In this document: in pieces, positions 1-11,620 of the stretch
How the letters are laid out: every line of letters starts with the position of its first letter
Position numbering within the stretch: the stretch's first letter is position 1
From: Synaphobranchus kaupii
Lineage: Eukaryota; Chordata; Actinopteri; Anguilliformes; Synaphobranchidae
Direction of reading: 5' to 3'
DNA: 64,000 nt
NCBI GenBank assembly: GCA_029718625.1
Contig: CM056376.1
Span: forward strand, 94,655,945-94,719,944
Position numbers and translations under genes: made by a program
Notes under the pieces: model-generated
Database searches by the model: none
Told to the model about the DNA's origin: nothing
What the model saw: only the letters and a program-made list of their open reading frames with translations

Positions 1-1400
1 TCTGTACAAACCCATAGATATCAGATTCATCTGTTTAACTTTAACGAGGCTTATCGTGTTTAGACAGAAATTGGTGTCCTGAGAGGAGCTCTGGGACTGG
101 ATAGTTCTGTTATATAGTGCTTTATACTCTTGTTCATATTTTTACTTGATTATTGTGTCTGAGGGCTGAGGGGCACCGTAATTAGATCGGAAGGGTCGAT
201 TATTAGTCACACTGTCGGGTGTAGTTGAAATGGCAGCGTCTCTTAAATCGAGTCAGGCCAGGGGGGATGGGCGGGACGGGGGGCGTGGGATGTTCTGGCA
301 AGGGAAATGGAGAGAAGACATTTTGAAAAGGGCAAATACCAACCCACAGTGCTGATTGGGGACGCATGGGCATGACTGCACAATTCTGACAGGGCCCATC
401 AAAATGGTCTATGTAGTAGTGTGCATAAGAGAGCAAGAGTTTGTGTGCACTCACGTGGGGGGTGGGTCTGTGTTTCCAGTACCTGTTTGCATGTATTTGC
501 TTGTAAGCATGTGGGTGTGAGAGACAGAGAGCTGGCTGTATCTATTAATGTGGTGGTAGAAGGGACTCTTCTGGTTGAAGTGTTGGTCTACAGTCCATAG
601 GTTTTCTCTGGTATGTGTTGCTGATGCCCTGTCCTTCAGAGAGCTGACTCTGTTGAGAAGTGCTGCGACTGTAAAGCTGCCCCCTCTAGGCCTCAAGCCT
701 GCTGTCACTGTCATGCATTATGTAATGTAGCTCCTCACTCTTCCTATGTGGACTGTGCCAGAGGACTTTTATAAACTTACGTCATACTGTAGGTCAGTTA
801 AATATTACAGTACTGCCGTAATACGCCCTGTACTTCACTTTGAAGCAGAAACTGCGTTTCATCCAACTGTGATGGAAAAATAAATTAATAACTGGGGGGG
901 AAAAAAGCACTAAAGTCTGAGCCTGACCCACTTTCTGCAGAGAGAGAGAGCCCCAGCCCTGCGGGGGGGTGAGGAGACATCTGGCTCTTGTCTGGGACAT
1001 TCTCCTCAGAGAAGCCATCGCGGTGACTTGGGTCACACCTGGTGACGCACGGACAGCCCCCCATGTTACACGCAGCCGGTGGGACACAAAATGGGAGAAA
1101 GCACTTTGGATTGTACCACTGTGCCAAAGGTCTCAGATGGCGGGGGTGGGAGTTTGCTGTTACATGAGCATTGCCAGCACAGTTCTACCCTTTGAATTCA
1201 GTGCTCTTATCTGATGTTCAACAGGGGGGCTGTGGACCAATAGCGTACAGTCCTCGTCCTTGAGGTCTGTAAACCTTGGATTCGGGCGATTTGTCCTGGG
1301 AGAGTCATCCAGGCTTTCTCTTCCAGCAGCAGGCTTTTCACCTTTTAATTTGTAAGTATAATTTTGATTACATTCTGTAATCTCAGGGCAGAGTGGTATG

Positions 1401-1475
1401 GCGGCTCCCCACCTGGTATCAAACCTACATCTTTCAGGGTTCAAGTCCAGTGCCAAACCACTACATTATGCTGCT
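1401..1475 (-). repeat. tRNA-derived SINE head fragment
   Basis: Read on the minus strand, this carries an A-box-like TAGTGGTTTGGCAC and a B-box-like GGTTTGATACCAG, followed by the CCAGGTGGGGAGC segment typical of a widespread teleost tRNA-derived SINE. The same segment occurs in the more complete copy at 26258-26450. Only the 5' half is clear. It is a decayed RNA polymerase III-derived retroposon. Confidence 0.5.
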
Positions 1476-2195
1476 CTTAGACCCCTGCCCTTAGACCCCT
1501 GCCCTTGATATAATGGGGGCATTAAAGGATTGATCCTTTTAAACAAAACTGAAATGGAGTGACTGTGTAGCCGAGTACTTGAGGGCCAAATCTGTTAACT
1601 TGATTTAATTAAATTGAATGTCACCATGAATATTTTTGTCAGTTCTAATTTATGGATTATTTAATTCATCGTCTTTACTGGCTTCTGCTAAGCTGATAAA
1701 TGGTAAATGCATAAACGCACCCCATGATAACTGTGGTTTTTCAGTGGAAATATAGGCCTACGCTGTCCGGCTATGTTCGGAGGATCGTGTGCTGTGCTGG
1801 CAGCATTTCTGAGACTGCGAACACGCAGCCCTGTTTTATAAATTATCGAGTGGGCAGTGCCGACTCCTATTATTCTGGCATGTACTGGGTTTAATGAGAT
1901 CAGGTACGGGTAATGAGGAACCGTGGCGCACATGCAAACGTACCATGTCTTCCTGAAGCTGTGTTATAAACGTTGATTGGGGGTAGACGTTATGTCGCAT
2001 GATGGTCTTGCATCACCTGAACCCCCCTAAAGACGCTGGCCTTATGGAAGTCTTATGCGCTCCTAGCCTACCAGCAGAAAAAAAGGTTTTCTTTCTGCAT
2101 TGTACAGTCGGCCCTCTCATTGACCGTTCTGGGGGTGCTACTACTATCGTAGTTTGGCCTTGTCCACCCATCTGATTGTTTAACCGCCTGCGGAA

Positions 2196-2205
2196 GTCAC
2201 GTGAC
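2196..2205. promoter_or_regulatory. palindromic E-box / CLEAR-type motif
   Basis: The perfect 10-bp palindrome GTCACGTGAC is the core recognised by TFEB/MITF and USF-type bHLH-ZIP factors. It sits in a mildly CpG-rich patch (about 2160-2340) with no recognised gene. A 10-mer can occur by chance in 64 kb, so function is unproven. Confidence 0.25.
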
Positions 2206-3253
2206 AGGGTGTTGACGGAAACGTCCCCTTGTGGCAGTGGAATTGAGGCATTCGCAGCTCCGCCAACATGACGAAAGGCCCCTGGTATTCTTGCATCGGC
2301 ACGTCTGCTCCAGGCACGGAGCGTTACATAACTCCTGTAGGAGTGGGAAAGTCAATGTATGCGCGTTGGAGTCAACATGTCAGCATAGACGCGCACTAAT
2401 GCAGTCCATCTGACATTATCTCACTAAAGCCAGAAAGGAACAGCTGTAATGGGAGAGCTATGCCCACCACGCTTTCAGAGCCTGACTTCTGACTGAGTGT
2501 TCCAGCCACACTATCATTTGATTGGATTATACGAGACTGTGATTGACAAGTTATGGTAGCTCCGCCCTCAGAAGCTTGCACAGAGCTTCACTCTCCCAGA
2601 CTGTTTGTTTTTTTACTCTCAGATCTTGAACCCTGGCGGTCCGTTTACTGTGGTAATCTGTGGTGGGCCCTCGAGCCGTGGCCTCGCAGCCAGCTAGCCA
2701 GCTCAGCAATGTAACGTCGGCCTGACACAGAAGTTGCACTGAGATGTGATGTTAGTTTTCATTCGGTGTGTTTGAGGGGCTGCCAGTGCCAAACTCTTGA
2801 CCGTATTAAATGGCGGAGAGTAAGGAGATTTCCTGTTTTCCCCATGGAGCACAGCTGACGTTTCTGTGTGGAGATGCTAAGTGAAACCAACTGACATGCA
2901 AGCTCTAAGATTGGAAGTACAGAGAGCTGGTGCACTATAGTCCTGGATCATGGGCCTGTGTGTCGACATGGTGTACCATCTGAAGATTGTCTCACGCAGT
3001 AAGCGCTCTCTCACGTGCGAGTTCTCGATGCCGAGTTACACAGTTCGGAGTTATGAATGGTGCGCTGTCTCAGGACAGCACTGGGCACCTTGTGAAGAGT
3101 ATTGTGCAAGTGGCACTCCTCCCTTGGGTGGAGGGGGTGTTTGACTCAGTCTCCCTCTCTCTCTGGTGGAATGTGAGCTGTGAGGCCCTGACCTGGGGCG
3201 AGGGAGGGAAGGTACAGGAGCAGAATGCTGGGGAACGGGTGCTGTGAACGACA

Positions 3254-3282
3254 GGCCCGCCCAGCCCCGCCCCGCCCCAACA
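3254..3282. promoter_or_regulatory. GC-box cluster in a CpG-enriched patch
   Basis: Overlapping CCCGCCC/CCCCGCCCC boxes (Sp1/KLF type on the minus strand) sit at the left edge of the most CpG-rich patch in the first 11 kb (about 3250-3430). A short GT-containing sequence (TTTTTAGGTACG) follows. It could be an alternative promoter or noncoding first exon, but no coding exon supports that. Confidence 0.25.
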
Positions 3283-4349
3283 GCATAGGCCGCAGTCAGA
3301 CCCACAGCGAGCACAGAGCAGTCTGACTGCGCAGGCGGCCCAAGAGCGCATTTAGCACCTCGGAGTCGGACAGAGGAGCGGCAGAGTCCCGTCACATCAG
3401 ACGGGCATCGCGCAGCTGCCAGGGGGCTTCTTGTCATACTTGACATTGCTTTTTAGGTACGCTAGGTGTTAGCTGTTCTTTTAAAGGGTGAGGTCTTGTA
3501 GGGAAGATGCCATGCCTCTACTGATGTTGAACTGTCGCAGTGGCTGCTGAAGGTCACTGAAAGTGACTGTCCACTCTCTCGTACAGTGCTTCCTGCAAGC
3601 TTTTCATAACTACAAAAACTGCAAAAGTAAGTTATTCTTTATCATCTTGCCTGTTGTTTATCAGTTTCAGGGTTTTTTAAGTTTTGTGATAAGTGAGCTA
3701 TTGTAGTGATAGGAGACATAATGATGTGTTTCATAATGGAGCCACACACAGGTCACTTGTGTTTTTTTTTTTTTGTGTTTTTTTTTGCACATAATCTTGT
3801 TCTTTTCAAGGGTGTGTGTGCGTGAGTACATGTATGCCAGTTCCTTTGGCAGGCAGGGATGTGCTTGGCTTGTGTTCTACTCGGCATACCAACAATGCCA
3901 GTTGCCCATCTCAAGTCAGGTTCCTTTCCACAGTACGAAATAACTGCGACATGATTCACCTCAATGAGATCTGTCCCAAGGATGCAGCGCTTTGAGGAAA
4001 ATTAATATTAAACCACTCTCTCGCGCGCCAATCGGCTTACACCTGGGGTGGGGGCTGGACATCTGCTGATATTTAATCTTCCATTTCTCTGCGCTGTGGA
4101 CGTGCATCTGTTTAGATGGTCGCATGTCCGGGCGGAGTTTAACGCCGTTTGTGAGGACAGGAGAGCACGTGTAACCGAGGATTTGGCGGAAGTGTTGGCA
4201 GCATGGAGACGGTACCCGCTGTGTTCCAACCCGCTCTTCAGTCTGTGGCATGGCACATTGCTGCCATTAGGGCTGTGTAATAGTCCTGCGTTCCGGATGC
4301 CAGTCAGTAAACTTGTGCATTTACGCACACCGACAGCAGTAGTAAGCGG

Positions 4350-4490
4350 GGGCTGCTGGGTGGCTCATTCGGCTGGGTGGCTGATCGAATCTGGATCATG
4401 CCACCAGTGCCGACTGTAGCCGGTAGCTCCACAGAGTGATGCACAATTGCCGCTTGTGTTGCCCAGGCAGACAGTTGGACATACCAGATT
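4350..4490 (+). repeat. tRNA-derived SINE fragment (family B)
   Basis: It begins with GGGGGCTGCTGGGTGGCTCA and contains a B-box-like GATCGAATCTGGATCATGCC. Two related copies lie inside genes, at 37217-37545 (DENND11 intron 8) and 56403-56790 (NUP205 intron 15). All three share the head and the GTGTTGCCCAGG/GTCGCCCAAGG block, so this is one dispersed family. Confidence 0.55.
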
Positions 4491-5200
4491 GGGGTGGGAA
4501 TTGGATGTTTGCAGCAAATTTTATTTTAAATAAAATAAAATAAAACAGCTGTAGTAAGCTCTGCCCAGCACAACCCCACCTCCCTTTCTGCCAATCAAGA
4601 TGTAGTGAATTAATGTTAGATTTTTTTGTCTCTCTGACTGAGCAGGGATTAAAGGAGGGAATGTCCCATATGCAAGCCTCGGGGATTACTGCACTGTGAC
4701 ATTGTATGGGAATATCACCACACCGGCCTGACCTGGAATGAACAAATCTAGCAGGGTGTTGGGGGTGGGGGCAAATAGAGTAGTGTATTCTTAAATTAAA
4801 TTGAAATGAGAAATAATGTTTCAGTCCAACACGGACAGTGCCTGAGAGGCGTTAATCATTAATGTTGTAGTAATCCTACAGTAAAAAAGGAACTACAGTA
4901 AAATTAGTGCAGTTTGGTGTGTGCGTGTGCGTGTGCGTGTGCGTGAGACTACCTTCTTTCTGACCTGGAAGAGTGGAGGACTGGCTGTGCTCCAATGGCT
5001 CCTATGCATTCTTCATTAGTAGGGTGGACAGTGGGTGGGGTTTCTGTGTGATGGCTGGGGTAGAGGACACTGTTGATACTGGGGTTGGGGGGCGGAGCCT
5101 GGTTCCTTTGTGTTCCTGTCAGATGGCGTGAGGCTTGATTCTCTTTGACACTGAGTGCTCTGTCCTTTGTTTGGAGTATTTCACCCGCTCTTCACGTGTT

Positions 5201-5203
<3 letters not shown>

Positions 5204-5279
<76 letters not shown>

Positions 5280-5286
5280 ACACACA
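5204..5286. repeat. (CA)n microsatellite
   Basis: About 40 CA units with a single CATACA interruption near 5273. The apparent His-Thr and Cys-Val reading frames across it are products of the dinucleotide repeat and not genes. Confidence 0.95.
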
Positions 5287-5917
5287 GTTCAGACATTCCA
5301 TACGTCCTACAGGGGCAGATGATTTCCCCCTCTAGAAGACCAGTCTAGTACACATGTAAGAGGATAAAGTAGAGGTACATCAAATGCCTATAGTCAGAGA
5401 TAAATTCTTCAACTTAAATGTACTAAAGAATGATATCGCTGGGTATATATTGAGCTTCATGGTTTATTAAATTTTGATGTTAAATTGGAGAAGTGCAGTA
5501 CTTCTCTAAGTTCAATTCAGCGCAAATGATTATTTACTTCATGTTAATGGAGAGGATTGTGTTGTCGGAGCATTTGGCAAAACACAAAATGGCAAGACGC
5601 ATATTCTTAAAGCAAATATTACAGATCAATATTTGAATATCCTTCCCCGTAGTTAATAAAAATGGTGCAGTCTGTGGTGCTTTTTCTGTTGTAGGGGGCT
5701 AATAGAATGCTGAGGGCCACAAGGCCAATAATAATTTGGAGCCCATCAATCCAAATGTTTTAGTTTTGGAAGTATTTGGTTGACCATGTTAGCTGGTAAG
5801 GAGCATTTGCATGTGAGTTGCATTTGGACTTGCCTTAGAATTTAGTGTTTTGTATCTCTCTGGCACATCATTTAAAGTACCTTTTATTAGTTTTACAAAA
5901 CGTTTTTCCAATAAAAA

Positions 5918-7921
5918 CCTTTTTTTTAATTCTTTTTTTTTTATATCGCATCAAAAACCTAATTTTACATAATTTGAAACATTTAGAAGGGGAAGTTTTC
6001 TCTGTTTTATTAAAATACAAATGCAAAAATCAACACACCAAAATTGAATTAAACACAGAATATCACATACAAAATTTACAGAGGCGACAGTGGAAGGTGA
6101 AAAAAATAAAATAAATAAAAATAAAAAAAAGTTCTGGTTTCTTGGGTGGGCTGCAACTTTTCTTGCGGGCTTCTCTCTCTTTTGGGGGCTAGACTAAATG
6201 ATAAGTTCTTTCCACGCCCCATTTCTCTCTTGCCAGTCGCTTGTTTTTTTGGATGTCCACCATAATGCCGTGCTGGAGGAGGTTTTGTATCCTCCTCCAG
6301 AGGGTGACCAGGTCAACAGATTTTTTTTGGTAGACCTTGATGTTCCTCGTCTCCCACAGGACCTGCTTAATGGTGTTAACGATCCTCCATTGACGCTGGA
6401 GCTCGATGGTTTTGCAGCCTCCCCGGGGACTGTAGAGGATACACTCAGCAATCAGGGTGGACCTCGGCAGCAACCTGTTATGGGAGACAGGAAACAAGGC
6501 CCCAGACCCGTCTAGCTACAGAGCACTCCCAGTACGGATCGTAGACATGTTCTGAGTGCGTGCATCCGTGGGGGCAGCGCTCGGTCAGGGCCAGGCGCCA
6601 CTTGTACATAAAAGACCTGGTGGGGGGGACACGTGAGCAGACATCCAGGCAACATTTTTCTGCTTGTTACTCAAATGTGTGTCAGACGTTTGCCCAGATT
6701 GTTGACGGGTCCAGGGCCGGGCCGCCCCTCGAGAGTGTCATGGTTTGGTTGGATCTTAAATAGGCCATGATTATTTTGTAACTCCACAAGGTCAGCCCCG
6801 CCCCGGGCAATCCTGCCCCAAAGATAAAGTCCCTCAGGGTTCGATATGCATATGGGGGGTCCCAGCTGTACGGTACTGTCAGGTACAGCACACACAGGCC
6901 CATCACCCTCAAGAAGGGAGTGGCAAAGGTACCAGAGGCCTTCTCCACCTTCATGTTTTGGACCAGTGTGGCTAGACCCAGCACAAGAATGACGTTTACA
7001 ATGTCTGGGGCCCTCATTCTTCTCTTCTTTGAGGAGGATAGATCTTTTAAGTCTCTCCATGGTGCTCCCACAGACAAAACAAAAGCCATCCTAGTTATAA
7101 TTTTACTCTCCCCACATAGAGAAGAATGGGAAGGACTATTGCCTTCAGGACCAGGATCTCACCCGTCTGAGTCAGAGGCTGTGTGCTCCTGCTCCGGCGT
7201 TTTCCCTGGACGTGGCACAGGGCTCCCTCCCAACTCCGCCTTCCTTCCCCGTTGGCCTGGAAGATCACCCCCAGGAGCTTGATGTTATCTCTGCATACAG
7301 GAAAGGAAACAGTTAGTGGTTCACTCCAGCTCCAAGACAGGAACCGTTCACTCTTGTCCCTATTGACTAGGGTACCCGTGGCTGAACAGAAGTCATCTAG
7401 CCCCTTGTTGGCAGTGGTTATAGAATGACTATCTGTGCGGACGATGGTAATGTTGTCATTGTACGCCATCACCCTAAGCCGTCCCTCTTGGGCACCCGGT
7501 AGTGGATAACCAGCAATGCCGGGGTTAACCATGATGGCTTGGAGGAACGGCTCAAGGTAGATGACATACAGGAGGGATGCTAGAGGACATCCCTGCCTGA
7601 CGCCGGACCTGATGGCGAAGGGGCCAGAGAGTTGCTTATTAACAACCACCCTGCCCGCAATGTCTGTCAAGCACATTTTGGTCCAGTGCAGAGGGAGTTT
7701 GGAAAGTTGAATCTCTCTAGCACCCTCTCCAAGCGCACGTGACTTACCCTGTCAAAGGCCTTCTCTTGGTCTAAGCTGTGAAGGCCAAAGGGGTACCTGC
7801 GCTCCCCGGAGTGGATTATGACATCCCTCACGAGGAGCAAGTTGTCATTTATGGACCTCCCTGGAATACTGCACGTTCGGTCGGGGCCGATCACCGATGT
7901 CATCAGGTCTTGGAACCTCAT
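5918..7921 (-). pseudogene. decayed LINE reverse-transcriptase fragment (L1/Tx1-like)
   Basis: Minus-strand frames hold the remains of a non-LTR reverse transcriptase. They include a palm-region LDQEKAFDRVSH (7830-7760 area), then IRSGVRQGCPLASLLY and a catalytic-box remnant VMAYNDNITIV where an active enzyme has a YADD-type motif. These are followed by LLGVIF and a C-terminal LRVM/WRRIQ-rich tail. The frame breaks near 7670 and again near 7095, and both catalytic-box aspartates needed for metal binding are altered (YADD to YNDN). The element is truncated at its 5' end. The AT-rich tail (about 5918-6130) contains AATAAA-like signals on the minus strand and may be its 3' UTR. It is dead; the clade is inferred from the spacing and wording of the motifs. 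Confidence 0.7.
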
Positions 7922-9190
7922 TTAAACCATCATTCAAAAAGGAAGTGGAATTCAAAGAGCCACTCAATATGTCATTCAGCCCTGTCAACACTAGGGGTCA
8001 GGCTACACCAAAGCAAGAATGAACACTTTTCCTCTTTACAGCTCTTCAGCATATTCGAGAGTATAGGTTTGACTTGATTTGGTTTCAATGACCTTGTGTA
8101 CACACGTTCAATAATTGGAGGGCAACTTATTTTTCCTGTGAGTCCTATATAATCAATTAAGAACGTAACCCCTTTATAAAAGCTTAATTTGACATATAGC
8201 ACTTTATTTAAAAAAATAAAAATGAAAGTCTTAGTTGATCCGGCTGATTAAGTGTCCTGGGATGTGAATATGGGGCATTTATTCTTCATGGCATGCACAG
8301 CTATTTCTGGCATAATGTGGCTTAATTGGGTAAATCATCTCAAGACTAATTAAGAATTAACCACTAATTTCACGGGTGGCAATTTTGGCTTGAAGGGAAA
8401 CCAGCATACACATTGGTCCCCCAGGGCCGAGTTTAAAAAACCTTTTGTTAGAAACACGGGGTAGGTTAACACATTTGTGTTAAGTTGATGGTGGGGTGGG
8501 AGTTCAGAAAGTTGGTTGTTCTTTATAGTGTTTCTTTCCTGAATGTCTCTGATTAATGGGTTTTGATAAGTCCATATCCTTTCTGCTACCATGAGCATGT
8601 TGAGGCTTCGTAGTTCGTTGAAACGGTCCAAAGATTTTCATGCAACTTTTTTGTGTTAACCTGTCAAGGGATGGCAGGTGAAATGATTTTTCAGGTAATT
8701 CTGACATAATACATGAATTGTGTATGATTTATGTGACAATTTGTTCAGGATACCCATAAATAAATTTAGGAATGGGTAAAATGAATAAAATAAAATAATG
8801 TTGTTTAGTGTTGGATTTTGTACCATAATAGAAATTGAGAAGCATTTGTTCAGATGTATATTATATAGATTTTGCTAGTGTGTATGAAGTTTGGGACAGG
8901 TAATGCAGAGACTGTTCCTGAATGATAATCCATAAATCAGGGGCTCGTCAAGGCAACTCTAATTCAAAGAAATAGAACGGCTTATTGCTGGATTTATACA
9001 AGCCAAGTATCTAAAAATCTGCTTGCCTAGGTTCACTATCTATGCCTCTTGTTAATGATTGGGGCCTTACAGCTGCACTGGAATGGGGCCTCCCCCTTGA
9101 TTAGAGACAGATGCAATTGTAGGACACGGACGGAGGTGCTATCTGTTACTCTCTTCTCTTTCTCATAAATTATATATATAATATATATAA
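7922..9190. other. no recognised feature
   Basis: AT-rich sequence without a convincing exon, RNA gene or terminal repeat. A short (TA)n run at about 9170-9197 borders the transposon nest that follows. Confidence 0.5.
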
Positions 9191-9195
9191 TATAT

Positions 9196-9440
9196 ACAGT
9201 AAGCACCATAATTCATTGGACAGCGACACATTTTTTTGTTATTTTGGTTCTGTTCTCTAGCACTGAGTTTGAAAGGATACAATAACGACGAGGTTGAAGT
9301 GCAGACTGTCAGCTTTAATTTGAGGGTATTTTCATCCACATCAGATTAACTGTTTAGAAAATATTGGACAGTTGAACATAATGTAGAATAAAGTAATCAT
9401 TTTTAATATTTGGTCGCATATCTCCTTTGGTCTCCTTTTA
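9196..9440. mobile_element. terminal part of a Tc1/mariner-like DNA transposon
   Basis: It starts with CAGTAAGCACCATAATTCA and runs through the TTTAATTTGAGGGTATTTTC block seen at the ends of common teleost Tc1/mariner-type elements that begin CAGTA...CATAATTATTGG (recognition from memory of the family). No transposase frame is present. It merges into the foldback at 9683-10310, whose flanking TTTTTAATATTTGGTCGCAT also occurs here. Confidence 0.5.
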
Positions 9441-9504
9441 CGTAATCTGGAGAGAGCGTCTGTGGGGGTGTGCTCTTGTACATAGTATTTAAAATCTGAC
9501 TACC

Positions 9505-9670
9505 ACTTGGCACTTTTGCACTTTTATGATTTGTGTTCTATTTTTGTCTCTGTATTGAATGTCCTGTCTGTAACTTTGTGTTGTATTGCTGCTGTTGTCT
9601 TGAACAGGTCTCTCTTGAGAATGAGACCCCGTGTCTCAATGAGATTACCTGTCTAAATAAAGGTTAAATA
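9505..9670 (+). repeat. retroelement 3' tail
   Basis: The segment ending AGGTCTCTCTTGAGAATGAG and ATTACCTGTCTAAATAAAGG followed by AATAAA repeats resembles the 3' tail of teleost non-LTR elements. A second diverged copy lies at about 11070-11140 (AAGGTCTCCCGTGAAAAAGA then GGGTAAATAAAAATG). No coding part is attached to either copy. Confidence 0.45.
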
Positions 9671-9682
9671 AAAAATAAAAAA

Positions 9683-10310
9683 TATCCTTTGCATGCCATA
9701 CCATCCTGATGTCTGTGAAACAACATCAAAAGACTTATTTTCTGGTACTCTTACAAGCGATACTATAACGTCTCTGCATTTGAATGGATCTCTATGGGAA
9801 TTGGAGGGTGGGACTAGATTTAGCTGTAAATTACACTGGAACAGTAGGGAACACATGGTTGGCTAAATGGCTATAAGTCATCAAGGGTCTGACGTATCAA
9901 ACAAGCCTTAAACCATCACTCTGCTGCCAGAAATGCAGTAGATATGGATGGATAACTTGAAAGGTTTCTTCTCCTGACCTTATTTTTCCATAGAGTTCAA
10001 TAGGAAAATTTGTCAGGAGAAACAATCCTTAAAGTGATCCATCCATGTCTATTGCATATCTGGCAGTAGAGTGATGGTTTGAGGCTAGTTTGATACCTCA
10101 GACCCTTGACGACTTAGCCATTTATGTATTCCATACTGTTCCAGCATAATTTACAGCTAAATCTAGTCCCACCCCCCAATTCCCATAGAGATCCATTCAA
10201 ATGCAGAGACGTTATAGTATCGCTTGTAAGAGTACCATAAAATAAGATATCAAGAGTTTTGATGATGTTGGGTCACAGACATCAGGAAGTCATGGCATGC
10301 AAAGGATATA
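9683..10310. repeat. about 630-bp palindromic foldback element, copy 1
   Basis: The left half (from ATCCTTTGCATGCCATACCA) is the reverse complement of the right half (ending GTCATGGCATGCAAAGGATA). The fold centre lies near 9990 at TTATTTTTCCATAGAGTTCA. Each arm is about 300 bp with scattered mismatches. The same palindrome is the cargo of the Sleeping Beauty-type element at 41620-42778, and half of it is in the element at 10544-11053. There is no coding capacity. Confidence 0.75.
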
Positions 10311-10353
10311 CAACCAAATATTAAAAATGATTACTTTATTCTATATATAAAGG

Positions 10354-10540
10354 CAGGGGTGCCAATAATTGTGGCACACGTGGTTTCCTTAAAAATAATT
10401 ATTTCTTGATGCAGAATTTTTTTTTCTCGTAAATTTACTTCAATTAAAGGTTGGATTAAGCTAATTCTCCAAAACGGTGAATTTTTTTTATAACCCTTTT
10501 TACTCCACTTTACCAGGGGTGCCAATAATTGTGTGCGCGC
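10354..10540. mobile_element. short DNA-transposon remnant with repeated AGGGGTGCCAATAATTGTG ends
   Basis: AGGGGTGCCAATAATTGTG occurs at both edges (about 10356 and 10514) in the same orientation. This string is the hallmark terminus of a common teleost DNA-transposon family (recognition from memory). Direct rather than inverted ends suggest a rearranged or chimeric remnant. It contains no open frame. Confidence 0.45.
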
Positions 10541-10543
10541 GTA

Positions 10544-11053
10544 CAGTTGAAGTCTGAAGTTTACATACACTTTTTAACCACTCCTCAGATTTCATGTTAT
10601 TATAGTGTTGGCAAGTCAGTTAGGCAAGCCTCCTTTGTGCATGCCATAAGTCATTTTTCCAACAATTGTTTACAAACAGATTATTTAACTTTTAATTCAC
10701 TATATCACAATGATGTAGTTGATGTTGCTAGGTCACAGACATCAGGAAGTCATGGCATGCAAAGGATATGCGACCAAATATTAAAAATTTAAAGGCACAG
10801 TCAACTTAGTGTATGTAAACTTCTGGCCCACTGGAATTGTGATATAGTGAATTAAAAGTGAAATAATCTGTCTGTAAACAATTGTTGGAAAAATTACTTG
10901 TCATGCACAAAGTAGATGTCCTAACTGATTTGCCAACACTATAGTTTGCTAACATGAAATCTGTGGAGTGGTTAATGTGTAGTAGTTTTAATGACCTGTG
11001 GAGTAGTTTTAATGACTTCAACCTTAGTGTATGTAAACTTCAGACTTCAACTG
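10544..11053. mobile_element. Sleeping Beauty-type nonautonomous Tc1 element, internally deleted
   Basis: The left end CAGTTGAAGTCTGAAGTTTA and the right end CTTCAGACTTCAACTG match the inverted repeats of Sleeping Beauty-type Tc1 elements. The right side keeps both direct repeats (outer at about 11024-11053; inner AGTGTATGTAAACTTCTGG at about 10808-10826), but the left side has lost the inner one. The interior keeps only half of the palindrome seen at 9683 and 41869. The left flank has the TA target; on the right the TA has decayed. It is probably immobile. Confidence 0.8.
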
Positions 11054-11620
11054 TGTGTGTGTATGTATGTAAGGTCTCCCGTGAAAAAGATGTCAATCTC
11101 AATTGGATTGCCCTGGTCATGTAAAGGGTAAATAAAAATGAATAATTCAAATAGACACCGCAGTTTTACACGAAGATTGAACCTTTTAATGTAATTAACA
11201 GCTGAGATGGGTCAATGAATGGGGATGTGGTCTCCTGTGGGCTTTTGGCAAGCTGTTTTCCAGACCGCCAGGAACCGCACACTTTCGATAATGCTTGTGA
11301 CACAGCATGTTGAGGTTGCAACCACAGTGCTGTCCAGCTTGGTGCTCCGAGGAGAAAAAAAAACCCTCCTCAGGAGCTTCTGAGTGTCTTAGTCTGCAGT
11401 CACTGCCTATGAGTGCAGGCTGGGCCCAGGTACAGTGGCAGGCTTATGCATTTGGCATTTGCAGCTATGAGAACAGGATTTGCCCTTTTAAAAAAAAAAA
11501 AAAAAAAAATGTATATCTGAATAATAAGGTAATTCCTGGCTTTCATATGGTGCTGACCAAGGTGCTTTCTCTCTGTTTTTCTGCTTCTCTCTTTCTCTCT
11601 CTCTCCCCTCTGTCCCCCAG

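Larger units (their letters stand above)
1..5200. other. gene-poor stretch, probably intron or flank of BCL2L13
   Basis: I find no exon I can assign here. The reading frames are short, non-conserved and mostly overlap on both strands. Because the BCL2L13 exon at 11621 is a terminal exon, this stretch may be a long BCL2L13 intron, but none of its upstream exons was recognised (inference). Items listed separately are SINE pieces at about 1401 and 4350. A short tandem duplication of TTAGACCCCTGCCC lies near 1478-1503, and a TGCG-rich simple repeat near 4917-4945. Confidence 0.5.

Noticed and set aside
5119..5348. His-Thr, Cys-Val and Thr-His reading frames
   Set aside because: They are the translations of a (CA)n microsatellite; the same holds for the frames over 36799-37010, 55839-56359 and 57061-57403.
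9653..11021. Small frames with related peptides (HINHSTDFMLANYSVGKSV, SDTITSLHLNGSLWELGG)
   Set aside because: They recur at 41565-42833 only because the noncoding arms and palindrome of the transposons are repeated; no transposase domain is present.
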